A DNA stretch of 64,000 nt from Serratia marcescens (GTDB lineage Bacteria > Pseudomonadota > Gammaproteobacteria > Enterobacterales > Enterobacteriaceae), in assembly GCF_006715005.1 (NCBI RefSeq), contig NZ_VFMJ01000001.1, forward strand, positions 1,550,001 to 1,614,000, given 5' to 3'. Numbering within the stretch: position 1 is the first letter of the stretch; each line of letters starts with the position of its first letter. Shown one piece after another: positions 49,040 to 58,496 of this stretch. The position numbers and the translations under genes were made by a program. The notes under the pieces were generated by a model. That model made no database searches. It worked only from the letters and a program-made list of their open reading frames with translations, and had not been told where the DNA came from.

Positions 49040-49740
49040 TGTCCTAGTCTCAAATTATATTGGTGGGGGGCGTCTCGATAATAATAGAGTGCTCTTTTCT
49101 TTTCTGCAATAGCCAAATTGACTTGAATACTCAAATTTACCTTTAAAAAAACCATTAATCGGATCAGTCCGACAAATAATAGGAAGGCCTGTTAACTATT
49201 ACCTTCATCGTGCTTAAGTCAAAATTTCAGCAGATATGCTTTAAAGGGCACGTGGCGCAAGGCTTTCATCGATAAGTTATCGCCGTAATTTATATCAATA
49301 TTACAATGGGTTCTGTGGGCTTAATCACGCCATGGCAAGGCAGACATTGTAAACAATAGGGGTATATAGGTAAAGATTGCGTCAGGTAACGTCGGGGCGT
49401 CGGCGGAGGCGATTAAATGCCCGTTATTGGCCTAACGTATAATAGACAGGCGTTCCAGCGCGGCTACAGCGCCTGTGGAGGGGAAAGGGTGGCTATGCAT
49501 AATGGGCAAATGACCGAGCCTAACCATTAGCAAGAATTAATAGTGATGACAGGCATACATTATCCTGTAAATAGCTGTTAAAAGAACATGCCGACAGAAC
49601 GATATGTTTCGCTTGAAAGCGCATTATTACGGCGAACGCAATATTCGTACGCTTTGGGCTGAGCCGGGGGGCGGGTTATGGTACACTCACCGTCCTAATC
49701 AACATTTGAATATTTCTTATACCATCGGAGTGGCGGGGCC
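49040..49740. other. AT-rich hns-tdk intergenic region
   Basis: About 700 bp with no supported gene. AT-rich on the hns side, as expected for the autoregulated hns promoter. TATAAT at 49438-49443 could be a promoter in the direction of tdk. Several short frames (10-12 codons) lack ribosome sites worth calling. Confidence 0.5.
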
Positions 49741-50325
49741 ATGGCTCAACTTTATTTTTATTACTCTGCGATGAATGCCGGCAAGTCTACCGCGCTGCTA
49801 CAGTCTTCATATAACTATCAAGAGCGTGGGATGCGCACGCTGGTGTTCACCGCGGAGATCGATCACCGCTATGGCGTAGGCAAAGTCAGCTCACGCATCG
49901 GATTATCTTCGCAGGCCCAGCTTTATAACAACGACTCAATGCTCTTCGCCATGATTCAGCAAGAGTATCAACAGCAGCAGGTGCATTGTGTGCTGCTCGA
50001 TGAAAGCCAGTTCCTGACCAAAGCGCAGGTTGAGCAATTGTGCGATGTGGTGGACCAACTGGACATTCCGGTATTGTGTTACGGCTTGCGCACCGATTTT
50101 CTCGGTGAATTGTTTACCGGCAGCCAATATTTGCTGGCCTGGGCCGATAAGCTAGTGGAATTGAAAACCATCTGTCACTGCGGGCGCAAAGCCAATATGG
50201 TGTTGCGACTGGACGAGAATGGCAAAGCGATGCATGCCGGTGAACAGGTGGTGATTGGCGGTAACGAGAGCTATGTCTCCGTCTGCCGCAAGCATTATAA
50301 AGAGGCGATTCACTCCCTGGATTAG
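49741..50325 (+). CDS. tdk: Thymidine kinase
   Basis: 194 residues. Salvages thymidine to dTMP. P-loop SAMNAGKST near the N-terminus, LLDESQFL (Walker B), and the zinc-binding CHCGRKA...C lasso with VCRKHY. Start ATG preceded by GGAGTGGCGG. Divergent from hns, followed by a strong terminator that also ends adhE. Confidence 0.95.
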   Translation: MAQLYFYYSAMNAGKSTALLQSSYNYQERGMRTLVFTAEIDHRYGVGKVSSRIGLSSQAQLYNNDSMLFAMIQQEYQQQQVHCVLLDESQFLTKAQVEQLCDVVDQLDIPVLCYGLRTDFLGELFTGSQYLLAWADKLVELKTICHCGRKANMVLRLDENGKAMHAGEQVVIGGNESYVSVCRKHYKEAIHSLD

Positions 50326-50399
50326 GGGTGAAAACGCCGCCAGAGCCCGCTGAAGGGTTTTGGCGGCGTGCGCCGAAAGGCAGCGCCTCGGGCGCAATA

Positions 50400-50427
50400 A
50401 AAAACCCGCCGTTTGGCGGGTTTTTTT
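50400..50427. terminator. Bidirectional terminator between tdk and adhE
   Basis: A 10-bp stem, aaaacccgcc / ggcgggtttt, with a GTTT loop and T-runs on both strands. A weaker GC-rich inverted repeat precedes it. Confidence 0.9.
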
Positions 50428-50444
50428 ATCGGTTCACGGAACCG

Positions 50445-53117
50445 TTATTTCTTGGGCTTCTTTACCGCGGCTTTGGCTGCAGCCGGGGCCGCTGCTTCCT
50501 CTTCTACCGCTTCGCTGAATTCGCGGCCGTAGAAGGTATCCAGCATGATTTGCTTCAGTTCGGCAATCAGCGGATAGCGAGGGTTGGCGCCGGTGCATTG
50601 GTCGTCGAATGCGTCTTCCGACAGCTTGTCGACTTTCGCCAGGAAGTCCGCCTCCTGCACACCCGCCTCACGGATGGAGGTGGGGATGCCCAACTCGGTT
50701 TTCAGCTCGTCCAGCCAGGCCAGCAGTTTCTCAATCTTCTGCGCAGTGCGGTCGCCCGGTGCGCTCAGGCCGAGGTGGTCGGCGATTTCAGCGTAGCGGC
50801 GGCGCGCCTGAGGGCGGTCGTACTGGCTGAAGGCCGTCTGCTTGGTCGGGTTGTCGTTCGCGTTGTAGCGAATGACGTTGGAAATCAGCATCGCGTTGGC
50901 CAGGCCGTGCGGAATGTGGAACTCCGAACCCAGCTTGTGCGCCATGGAGTGACAGACCCCGAGGAAGGCGTTGGCGAAGGCGATACCGGCGATGGTGGCG
51001 GCGTTGTGCACGCGTTCACGGGCAACCGGATTTTTCGCGCCTTCTTTATAGCTGGCCGGCAGATACTCTTTCAACAGTTTCAGCGCTTGCAACGCCTGGC
51101 CGTCGGAGTATTCGTTCGCCAGCACCGAAACGTAGGCTTCCAGCGCGTGGGTGACCGCATCCAGACCGCCAAAGGCGCACAGGGATTTCGGCATGTTCAT
51201 CACCAGGTTGGCATCGACAATTGCCATGTCCGGGGTCAGCGCATAGTCAGCCAGCGGGTATTTCTGTCCGGTGGTGTCGTCGGTTACGACGGCAAACGGC
51301 GTGACTTCCGAACCGGTGCCTGACGTGGTGGTGATGGCGATCATCTTCGCTTTCACGCCCATTTTCGGGAACTTGTAGATACGCTTACGGATGTCCATGA
51401 AGCGCAGCGCCAGATCCTCGAAGTGCGTTTCAGGATGTTCGTACAGCACCCACATGATTTTCGCGGCGTCCATCGGCGAACCGCCGCCCAGCGCGATGAT
51501 GACGTCCGGTTTGAAGGAGTTCATCTGCTCGGCGCCCTTGCGCACGATGCTCAGCGTCGGGTCGGCTTCCACTTCGAAGAACACTTCGGTTTCGATGCCG
51601 TGAGACTTCAGAACCTTGGTGATCTGGTCGGCATAGCCGTTGTTGAACAGGAAACGGTCGGTCACGATGAAGGCGCGTTTTGCCCCGTCGGTCGCCACTT
51701 CTTCCAGCGCGATAGGCAGCGAGCCCCGGCGGAAGTAGATCGATTTCGGAAGTTTATGCCACAACATGTTTTCTGCTCGCTTCGCTACAGTTTTCTTGTT
51801 GATCAGGTGTTTAGGTCCGACGTTTTCAGAGATGGAGTTACCACCCCAGGAGCCGCAACCCAGCGTCAGCGAAGGCGCGAGTTTGAAGTTATACAGGTCG
51901 CCGATACCACCCTGAGAAGCCGGGGTGTTGATCAGGATGCGAGCCGTTTTCATTTTATCGCCGAAGTAGGCGATGCGAGCCGTTTGGTTATCCTGGTCGG
52001 TATACAGGCAGGAGGTGTGGCCAATACCGCCCATGGCGACCAGTTTTTCAGCTTTGGCGACGGCGTCTTCGAAGTCTTTGGCACGGTACATCGCCAGGGT
52101 AGGCGACAGCTTTTCATGGGCGAAAGGTTCGGACTCGTCGACCAGCTTCACTTCACCGATCAGCACTTTGGTGTTGGCCGGCACCTTGATACCTGCCATC
52201 TCGGCGATTTTCGGTGCGGATTGCCCGACGATAGCCGCGTTCAGACCGCCGTTTTTCAGGATGATGTCCTGAACCGCTTTCAGTTCTTTACCCTGCAGCA
52301 GATAGCCGCCGTGGGAAGCGAAGCGTTCGCGTACCGCATCATAAATAGCGTCAACGACGATGACCGACTGTTCGGAAGCGCAGATAACGCCGCTGTCGAA
52401 GGTTTTGGACATCAGGATAGAGGCGACCACGCGTTTGATGTCTGCGGTTTCGTCTACCACGACCGGTGTATTACCGGCACCGACGCCGATGGCCGGCTTG
52501 CCGGAGCTGTAGGCGGCTTTCACCATGCCCGGGCCACCGGTGGCCAGGATCAGGTTAATGTCAGGGTGGTGCATCAGCTGGTTGGACAGCTCGACGGTCG
52601 GTTGGTCGATCCAACCGATGATGTCTTTCGGCGCGCCGGCGGCGATAGCGGCTTGCAGCACGATATCGGCGGCTTTATTGGTGGCATTCTTCGCACGCGG
52701 GTGCGGCGAGAAGATGATGCCGTTACGGGTTTTCAGGCTGATCAGCGCTTTGAAGATCGCGGTAGAAGTTGGGTTGGTGGTAGGAACGATACCGCAAATC
52801 AGGCCGATAGGTTCGGCGATGGTGATGGTACCGAAAGTGTCATCTTCAGACAGGATGCCACAGGTTTTTTCGTCTTTATAGGCGTTGTAGATGTACTCGG
52901 AAGCGAAGTGGTTTTTGATCACTTTGTCTTCGACGATACCCATTCCGGATTCTTCCACGGCCATTTTGGCCAACGGGATACGGGCATCAGCAGCGGCGAG
53001 GGCGGCAGCGCGGAAGATTTTATCCACTTGCTCTTGAGTGAAGTTGGCATATTCGCGCTGGGCTTTTTTGACACGTGCGACAAGCTCGTTCAGTTCAGCG
53101 ACATTCGTTACAGCCAT
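50445..53117 (-). CDS. adhE: Bifunctional acetaldehyde-CoA/alcohol dehydrogenase AdhE
   Basis: 890 residues. Reduces acetyl-CoA to acetaldehyde and then ethanol in fermentation; the protein forms spirosomes. N-terminal CoA-acylating ALDH domain (about 1-440) with the catalytic Cys in SGVICASEQS; the C-terminal iron-dependent alcohol dehydrogenase domain (about 450-870) has GGGSPMDAAKIMWVLYE, metal histidines in GLANAMLIS and GVCHSMAHKLGSEFHIPHG. The start has a preceding Shine-Dalgarno GGAGAGC. The last 20 residues are Ala/Lys rich. Confidence 0.97.
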   Translation of the reverse strand: MAVTNVAELNELVARVKKAQREYANFTQEQVDKIFRAAALAAADARIPLAKMAVEESGMGIVEDKVIKNHFASEYIYNAYKDEKTCGILSEDDTFGTITIAEPIGLICGIVPTTNPTSTAIFKALISLKTRNGIIFSPHPRAKNATNKAADIVLQAAIAAGAPKDIIGWIDQPTVELSNQLMHHPDINLILATGGPGMVKAAYSSGKPAIGVGAGNTPVVVDETADIKRVVASILMSKTFDSGVICASEQSVIVVDAIYDAVRERFASHGGYLLQGKELKAVQDIILKNGGLNAAIVGQSAPKIAEMAGIKVPANTKVLIGEVKLVDESEPFAHEKLSPTLAMYRAKDFEDAVAKAEKLVAMGGIGHTSCLYTDQDNQTARIAYFGDKMKTARILINTPASQGGIGDLYNFKLAPSLTLGCGSWGGNSISENVGPKHLINKKTVAKRAENMLWHKLPKSIYFRRGSLPIALEEVATDGAKRAFIVTDRFLFNNGYADQITKVLKSHGIETEVFFEVEADPTLSIVRKGAEQMNSFKPDVIIALGGGSPMDAAKIMWVLYEHPETHFEDLALRFMDIRKRIYKFPKMGVKAKMIAITTTSGTGSEVTPFAVVTDDTTGQKYPLADYALTPDMAIVDANLVMNMPKSLCAFGGLDAVTHALEAYVSVLANEYSDGQALQALKLLKEYLPASYKEGAKNPVARERVHNAATIAGIAFANAFLGVCHSMAHKLGSEFHIPHGLANAMLISNVIRYNANDNPTKQTAFSQYDRPQARRRYAEIADHLGLSAPGDRTAQKIEKLLAWLDELKTELGIPTSIREAGVQEADFLAKVDKLSEDAFDDQCTGANPRYPLIAELKQIMLDTFYGREFSEAVEEEAAAPAAAKAAVKKPKK

Positions 53118-53357
53118 AATGCTCTCCTGATAATGTTAAACTCTTTCAGTAAATAAGCCGTGCGAGCCACTAGTATAGTCATAACGGGAATAAACGGTGA
53201 TGAGAATACCGGGGCTTTCCCGCGTTATTTCTTCGCATGCTGCTGATTTGCTTAAAGAGCTTTACCCTACGCCAGCCGGAGGGGCAGACCGTGAGGAGAA
53301 CGGAATCGGCGATGTGGCCACCCACTTTGTTCTACTCCCTGCCTACGACTAAGAGCT

Positions 53358-53373
53358 TACCCACTGTTGGGTA
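53358..53373. promoter_or_regulatory. Palindrome upstream of adhE
   Basis: TACCCA and TGGGTA around CTGT, a perfect 6-bp inverted repeat. It does not match any operator I know; its place, about 250 bp upstream of adhE, suggests a regulator site. Confidence 0.35.
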
Positions 53374-53380
53374 GTTGATT

Positions 53381-53396
53381 TGTGATCTAAATCATG
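53381..53396. promoter_or_regulatory. CRP/FNR-like site upstream of adhE
   Basis: TGTGA-TCTAAA-TCATG keeps the left CRP arm; GTGAT-CTAA-ATCAT also resembles an FNR site. Either regulator would fit an anaerobically induced fermentation gene. Confidence 0.4.
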
Positions 53397-53402
53397 AAAA
53401 CA

Positions 53403-53426
53403 GCAAGCTGACACCTTTCAGCTTGC
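53403..53426. other. Perfect 9-bp hairpin in the adhE upstream region
   Basis: gcaagctga / tcagcttgc with a 6-nt loop. No T-run, so more likely a leader structure or operator than a terminator. Confidence 0.4.
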
Positions 53427-53648
53427 GGGTGTTGGGAATCATTCTTGATAACTGTGAGCAATGACTCTTTTTTCAACATAAAAAATCAAAAGGCCATACA
53501 TCACTTTAACAAAGGGCATTTGTTTCGCTGCATAACTTGCTGACAGTCAAAAATGCTGCTCTGGCCGGATGGATTACCCGCGGCAATTCCATTACATTAG
53601 CGCGCATAGGCAGCACACCTTTTTATAGCGATTAATGCGGAGCCATCT

Positions 53649-54293
53649 GTGGGCCAATCTCTGTTGGATCTTTCCGGCTTTATCAAGTTCTTTGTCGGTC
53701 TGTTTGCGCTGGTCAACCCGGTGGGCATTTTGCCGGTGTTCATCAGCATGACCAGCTACCAGGCGGAGGCGGGGCGCAATAAAACCAACCTGACCGCCAA
53801 CCTGTCGGTCGCCATCATTCTGTGGACCTCGCTGTTCCTGGGCGAAGGGATCCTGCGGATGTTCGGCATCTCTATCGATTCGTTCCGCATCGCCGGCGGT
53901 ATTCTGGTGGTGACCATCGCCATGTCGATGATCAGCGGCAAGCTGGGGGAAGACAAACAGAACAAACAGGAGAAGTCGGAGAGCGCGATCCGCGAAAGCA
54001 TCGGCGTGGTGCCGTTAGCGCTGCCGCTGATGGCGGGGCCGGGAGCGATCAGTTCCACCATCGTGTGGAGCTCCCGTTATCACAACTGGCAAAGCCTGCT
54101 CGGCTTTACGGTCGCGATCGCCTTGTTCGCCTTTTGCTGCTGGCTGTTGTTCCGCGCCGCGCCACTGTTGGTGCGTCTGCTGGGGCAGACCGGCATCAAC
54201 GTGATCACCCGTATCATGGGTCTACTGCTGATGGCGCTCGGCATCGAGTTTATCGTTACCGGCATTAAGGCGATATTCCCCGGTCTGTTGTAA
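53649..54293 (+). CDS. ychE: MarC-family integral membrane protein YchE
   Basis: 214 residues from a GTG; E. coli YchE 215. Six predicted helices; FFVGLFALVNPVGILPVFISMTSYQ, NLTANLSVAIILWTSLFLGE and IGVVPLALPLMAGPGAISS are near-identical to E. coli. The role is unknown (UPF0056). It lies upstream of the opp operon as in E. coli. Confidence 0.94.
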   Translation: MGQSLLDLSGFIKFFVGLFALVNPVGILPVFISMTSYQAEAGRNKTNLTANLSVAIILWTSLFLGEGILRMFGISIDSFRIAGGILVVTIAMSMISGKLGEDKQNKQEKSESAIRESIGVVPLALPLMAGPGAISSTIVWSSRYHNWQSLLGFTVAIALFAFCCWLLFRAAPLLVRLLGQTGINVITRIMGLLLMALGIEFIVTGIKAIFPGLL

Positions 54294-54302
54294 TACGCCT
54301 TG

Positions 54303-54337
54303 TTTAGCCGCGCCTCTTTCGCGTTAGCGTGGCTAAA
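54303..54337 (+). terminator. Weak terminator after ychE
   Basis: A 7-bp stem, tttagcc / ggctaaa, enclosing an inner gcgcctctttcgcg loop, then AATTAATTTT. Confidence 0.4.
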
Positions 54338-54989
54338 ATTAATTTTAAAGTTTAAATTATTTATTGGCTCGCATTATTATAGTGCACAGGATGAATAAAA
54401 TTTATGCGGTTGCACTCTTATGTTGCATAAATCTCATGTTGCTGTTCAAAAAAAACGCTAAGCGTTATTTCAATCACTTTTCCTCCCCCATTTCTGCCCC
54501 TTTCGCCCCCGCTCAACGGTCACGTTGTTGTTAAATTAGTCACATCATTCTGTGGGGCTTGTCTCACTTTCATCCAGGTGTTATTAGTGATTAACCGCAC
54601 ATAGGCAGGTGTTTGTTCTTTGAATGGTTAGATTGTTAACTGAATGTTTCTTTTTGCGGCGGTGAGATTGCGCTGTCGGTTTCAAACGAAATGAATTTGG
54701 TTTTTTTATCTTTAAAATCATAATGATGAGATTGATTTTTCCTGCCTTCGATCTTGGGGGCCGGATTGGGCTTCGTGCGATAAAAGAGAATTGCTTAACA
54801 TTTTCGTAAAATTTATTGGCTATGGAATTTGGCTTCTGCTAATTTCCGAGCAACTTTCCCGTGGTCAATTAACTGAAATGCGCCACAAAAACGGGAATGA
54901 TTTTTGCTGGTATCCGTTTATTTAGAATTCTTATAAACACTTCACAAACTTCGATAAGCGATGCTTGTCGGTGAAAAGGAGCCTCGATT
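54338..54989. other. opp upstream region
   Basis: About 650 bp, AT-rich, no gene seen. It would hold the opp promoter and leader, a known target of Lrp and the GcvB sRNA in E. coli; I cannot locate the binding sites by eye. Confidence 0.45.
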
Positions 54990-56627
54990 ATGCAGCAAAC
55001 CCTGAAGCGTACTTCTCTGACCTTGTTGATTAGCGGCGCGTTGGGCGCCGGCGCCGTAAATAGCAGTTTGGCGGCAGAGGTTCCGGCCGGCGTCCAATTG
55101 GCGCAGCAGCAGAATATTGTGATCAACAACGGTAGCGAAGTGGCTTCATTGGATCCGCATAAGGTCGAGGGCGTACCGGAAAGCAATATCATTCTTAACC
55201 TGCTTGAAGGGCTGGTGAGCACCGACGCCAACGGGCATGTGGTGCCGGCGGCGGCGACAAGCTGGGAAAACCAGAATTATCAGCAGTGGACCTTCCACCT
55301 GCGCCCCGGCGCGGTGTGGAGCGACGGCAGCCCGGTGACCGCGCAAGACTTCGTCTACAGCTGGCAGCGTCTGGCCGATCCGAAAATCGCTTCGCCCTAT
55401 GCCAGCTACCTGCAATACACCAAAGTCGAGAATATCGACGACATCCTGACCGGTAAGAAGCCTCCGCAGACCCTCGGCGTTAAGGCGCTGGACGACCAGA
55501 CGCTGCAGGTGACTCTGAGCGAACCGGTGCCGTATTTCATCAGCATGCTGAGCCACACATCGCTCAAACCGGTGAAACGGGCGGTGGTGGAGAAATTCGG
55601 CGATAAATGGACGCTGCCGGCCAACTATGTCGGCAACGGCGCTTACCGCCTGAAAGAGTGGGTGGTGAACGAGCGCATCGTGCTAGAGCGCAGCCCGAGC
55701 TACTGGAACAACAAGCAGACGGTGATCAACCAGGCGACCTTCCTGCCGATTACCTCAGAAGTGAGCGACGTCAACCGCTTCCGCAGCGGCGAGATCGACA
55801 TCACCAACAGCGCCATTCCGCCGTACCTGTACGTCAAGATGAAGCGCGAAATGCCCGAACAGCTGCACGTTAACCCTTATCTGTGCACCTTCTATTACGA
55901 GCTCAATAACAAGCGGGCGCCGTTCACCGATCCGCGCGTGCGTACGGCGGTGAAGATGACGCTGGATCGCGACATTATCGCCAACAAGATCATGGGCCAG
56001 GGGCAGATCCCGGCCTACAGCTTTACGCCAACCTTCACGGAAGGCGCCAGCTTCACTCAGCCTGCGTGGGCCGGCTGGAGTCAGGAGCAACGCAACGCCG
56101 AAGCCAGGAAACTGCTGGCGGAAGCGGGTTACAGCGACGCCAAGCCGCTGAAGTTCTCGTTGCTGTACAACACCTCTGATCAAAACAAACAGCAGGCGAT
56201 CGCCGCCGCGTCGATGTGGAAGAAGAACCTGGGCGCCGAGGTCACGCTGCGCAATCAGGAGTGGAAGACTTCGCTGGAGAGCCGCCATCAGGGGCAATAC
56301 GACGTGGCGCGCGCCACCTGGTGCGGGGATTACAACGAACCCAGCGCGTTCCTGAATCTGGTGCTGTCCAACAGCAGCATCAATACCGTGTTCTACAAGA
56401 GCCCGGCGTTCGACGCTATCATGGCCGCCACGCTGAAGGCGCCGGATGAGGCCGCGCGCGCCGCGCTCTATCAGCAGGCGGAAGCGCAGCTGGACAAAGA
56501 CTCCGCGTTGGTTCCGGTTTATTACCGCGTCAGCGCGCGGTTGATCAAGCCGACGGCGGGTGGGTTCACCGGCAAAGATCCGCTGGACTATACCGACGTT
56601 AAAAATCTCTACATTATCAAGCAGTAA
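54990..56627 (+). CDS. Oligopeptide-binding protein OppA, first copy
   Basis: 545 residues, SBP family 5. A signal peptide (MQQTLKRTSLTLLISGALGAG) ends about SLAAE. VPAGVQLAQQQNIVINNGSEV..LDPHKVEGVPESNI matches E. coli OppA. Ligand-binding stretches PVTAQDFVYSWQRLADPK and WCGDYNEPSAFLNLVLS are present. The two copies share length and layout but diverge throughout, so they probably bind different peptides (or murein tripeptide, as with MppA). AGGAG start site. Confidence 0.9.
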   Translation: MQQTLKRTSLTLLISGALGAGAVNSSLAAEVPAGVQLAQQQNIVINNGSEVASLDPHKVEGVPESNIILNLLEGLVSTDANGHVVPAAATSWENQNYQQWTFHLRPGAVWSDGSPVTAQDFVYSWQRLADPKIASPYASYLQYTKVENIDDILTGKKPPQTLGVKALDDQTLQVTLSEPVPYFISMLSHTSLKPVKRAVVEKFGDKWTLPANYVGNGAYRLKEWVVNERIVLERSPSYWNNKQTVINQATFLPITSEVSDVNRFRSGEIDITNSAIPPYLYVKMKREMPEQLHVNPYLCTFYYELNNKRAPFTDPRVRTAVKMTLDRDIIANKIMGQGQIPAYSFTPTFTEGASFTQPAWAGWSQEQRNAEARKLLAEAGYSDAKPLKFSLLYNTSDQNKQQAIAAASMWKKNLGAEVTLRNQEWKTSLESRHQGQYDVARATWCGDYNEPSAFLNLVLSNSSINTVFYKSPAFDAIMAATLKAPDEAARAALYQQAEAQLDKDSALVPVYYRVSARLIKPTAGGFTGKDPLDYTDVKNLYIIKQ

Positions 56628-56673
56628 AGGGGTATTCCTCACGCCGAGGCGCTGGGGAATATAGGGAAGGCCG

Positions 56674-56698
56674 GCCGCCGCATTCGTTCCGCGGCGGC
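56674..56698. terminator. Hairpin between the two oppA genes
   Basis: An 8-bp GC stem, gccgccgc / gcggcggc, with a 9-nt loop and no T-run. A typical stabilising/attenuating hairpin between a highly expressed binding-protein gene and the genes downstream. Confidence 0.55.
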
Positions 56699-56775
56699 GG
56701 GAAAACAAAGTCCGCTTACGGGCAACGCAGGTTCCACGAAGAACCTGTGATAATAAAAAACTGGAGTCGATAAGT

Positions 56776-58413
56776 ATGACCAACATCACGAAGAAAACGC
56801 TCATTGCCGCCGGCGTCATCGCCGCGCTGGGTATCACAGCAACCACCAGCGCCTTCGCCGCTGACGTCCCGGCGGGCGTGCAGCTGGCCGACAAGCAGGA
56901 AATCGTCAAAAACAACGGTTCCGAAGTGCAGTCGCTGGATCCGCACAAAATCGAGGGCGTGCCGGAAAACAACGTCACGCGCGACCTGATGGAAGGTTTG
57001 GCGAACAACAGCCCGGACGGTTCCATCGTGCCGGGCGTCGCGGAAAGCTGGGATAACAAGGATTTCAAAGTCTGGACCTTCCACCTGCGTAAAGACGCAA
57101 AATGGTCCAACGGCAAGCCGGTGACGGCGCAAGATTTCGTCTACAGCTGGCAGCGCGTGGTGGATCCGAAAACCGCGTCGCCTTACGCCAGCTACCTGCA
57201 GTATGCCCATGTGGAAAACGTCGATGACATCATCGCCGGTAAAAAAGACAAGTCGACGCTGGGCGTGAAGGCCATCGACGACCACACCTTCCAGGTGACC
57301 CTGAGCGAGCCGGTGCCTTATCTGGTTGAAATGACCCCACACTACGCCATGAAGCCGGTTTACAAAGACGCGGTGGAGAAGTTTGGCGAGAAGTGGACGT
57401 TGCCGGCCAACTACGTCAGCAACGGCGCTTACAAACTGAAAGACTGGATTGTCAACGAACGCATCGTACTGGAACGCAACCCGGAATATTGGGATAACGC
57501 CAAAACCATCATCAATAAAGTGACGTTCCTGCCTATTTCGTCGGAAGTGACCGACGTTAACCGCTACCGCACCGGTGAAATCGACATGACCTACAACAAC
57601 ATGCCGATCGAACTGTTCCAAAAACTGAAGAAAGAGATCCCGAAAGAGGTGCATGTCGATCCTTACCTGTGCACCTATTACTACGAAATCAACAACCAGA
57701 AGGCGCCGTTCACCGATGCGCGCGTGCGTGAAGCGCTGAAGCTGGGCATGGATCGCGACATCATCGTCAACAAGGTGAAAAACCAGGGCGACCTGCCGGC
57801 CTACAGCTTTACGCCGCCATACACCGACGGTGCCAAGCTGACCGCACCGGAGTGGTTCGGCTGGACGCAGGAAAAACGCAACGAAGTGGCGAAGAAACTG
57901 CTGGCTGACGCCGGATACGGCCCGGGCAAACCGCTGACCTTCTCCCTGTTGTACAACACTTCCGATCTGCACAAGAAGCTGGCGATCGCCGCCGCCTCCA
58001 TCTGGAAGAAAAACCTGGGCGTGGACGTGAAGCTGGTGAACCAGGAGTGGAAAACCTTCCTGGATACCCGTCATCAGGGTACCTATGACGTGGCGCGTGC
58101 CGGCTGGTGCGCCGACTACAACGAGCCGAGCTCGTTCCTGAACATGATGCTGTCCGACAGCAGCAGTAACACCCCGCACTATAAGAGCGCCGAGTTCGAC
58201 AAGCTGATGGCCAACGTGTTGACCGCGAAGACCAAAGACGAGCGCGCCGAACTGTATCAGAAAGCGGAAGTTCAGCTGGATAAAGATTCCGCCATCGTTC
58301 CGCTGTATTACTATGTGAACGCCCGTTTGGTGAAACCTTACGTCGGTGGCTACACCGGCAAAGACCCGCTTGATAACGTGTACGACAAAAACCTGTACAT
58401 CATCAAGCATTGA
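56776..58413 (+). CDS. oppA: Oligopeptide-binding protein OppA, second copy
   Basis: 545 residues, closest to E. coli OppA. Signal peptide MTNITKKTLIAAGVIAALGI..AFA, mature ADVPAGVQLADKQEIVKNNGSEVQSLDPHKIEGVPENN, then YSWQRVVDPKTASPYASYLQ, RNPEYWDNAKTIINKVTFLP and GWCADYNEPSSFLNMMLSD. Periplasmic receptor for 2-5 residue peptides; adjacent to oppB. Between copies one and two there is a spacer with a GC hairpin. Confidence 0.95.
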   Translation: MTNITKKTLIAAGVIAALGITATTSAFAADVPAGVQLADKQEIVKNNGSEVQSLDPHKIEGVPENNVTRDLMEGLANNSPDGSIVPGVAESWDNKDFKVWTFHLRKDAKWSNGKPVTAQDFVYSWQRVVDPKTASPYASYLQYAHVENVDDIIAGKKDKSTLGVKAIDDHTFQVTLSEPVPYLVEMTPHYAMKPVYKDAVEKFGEKWTLPANYVSNGAYKLKDWIVNERIVLERNPEYWDNAKTIINKVTFLPISSEVTDVNRYRTGEIDMTYNNMPIELFQKLKKEIPKEVHVDPYLCTYYYEINNQKAPFTDARVREALKLGMDRDIIVNKVKNQGDLPAYSFTPPYTDGAKLTAPEWFGWTQEKRNEVAKKLLADAGYGPGKPLTFSLLYNTSDLHKKLAIAAASIWKKNLGVDVKLVNQEWKTFLDTRHQGTYDVARAGWCADYNEPSSFLNMMLSDSSSNTPHYKSAEFDKLMANVLTAKTKDERAELYQKAEVQLDKDSAIVPLYYYVNARLVKPYVGGYTGKDPLDNVYDKNLYIIKH

Positions 58414-58423
58414 TACGGTAAGA

Positions 58424-58445
58424 GCCGGCGGCGCAGGCCGCCGGC
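58424..58445. terminator. Hairpin between oppA and oppB
   Basis: A perfect 9-bp stem, gccggcggc / gccgccggc, 4-nt loop. It likely protects the oppA message and lowers readthrough into oppBCDF. Confidence 0.6.
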
Positions 58446-58496
58446 CCATGTTGAGAATAATAAGCCGTCATCAGGCTGTCGCACAGGGTTAGGGCA

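Larger units (their letters stand above)
53118..53648. other. adhE control region
   Basis: About 530 bp between adhE and ychE. It holds the palindrome at 53358-53373, a CRP/FNR-like site (53381-53396) and the hairpin at 53403-53426, all described separately. In E. coli adhE has a long, processed 5' leader, so these may lie in the leader. Confidence 0.5.
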
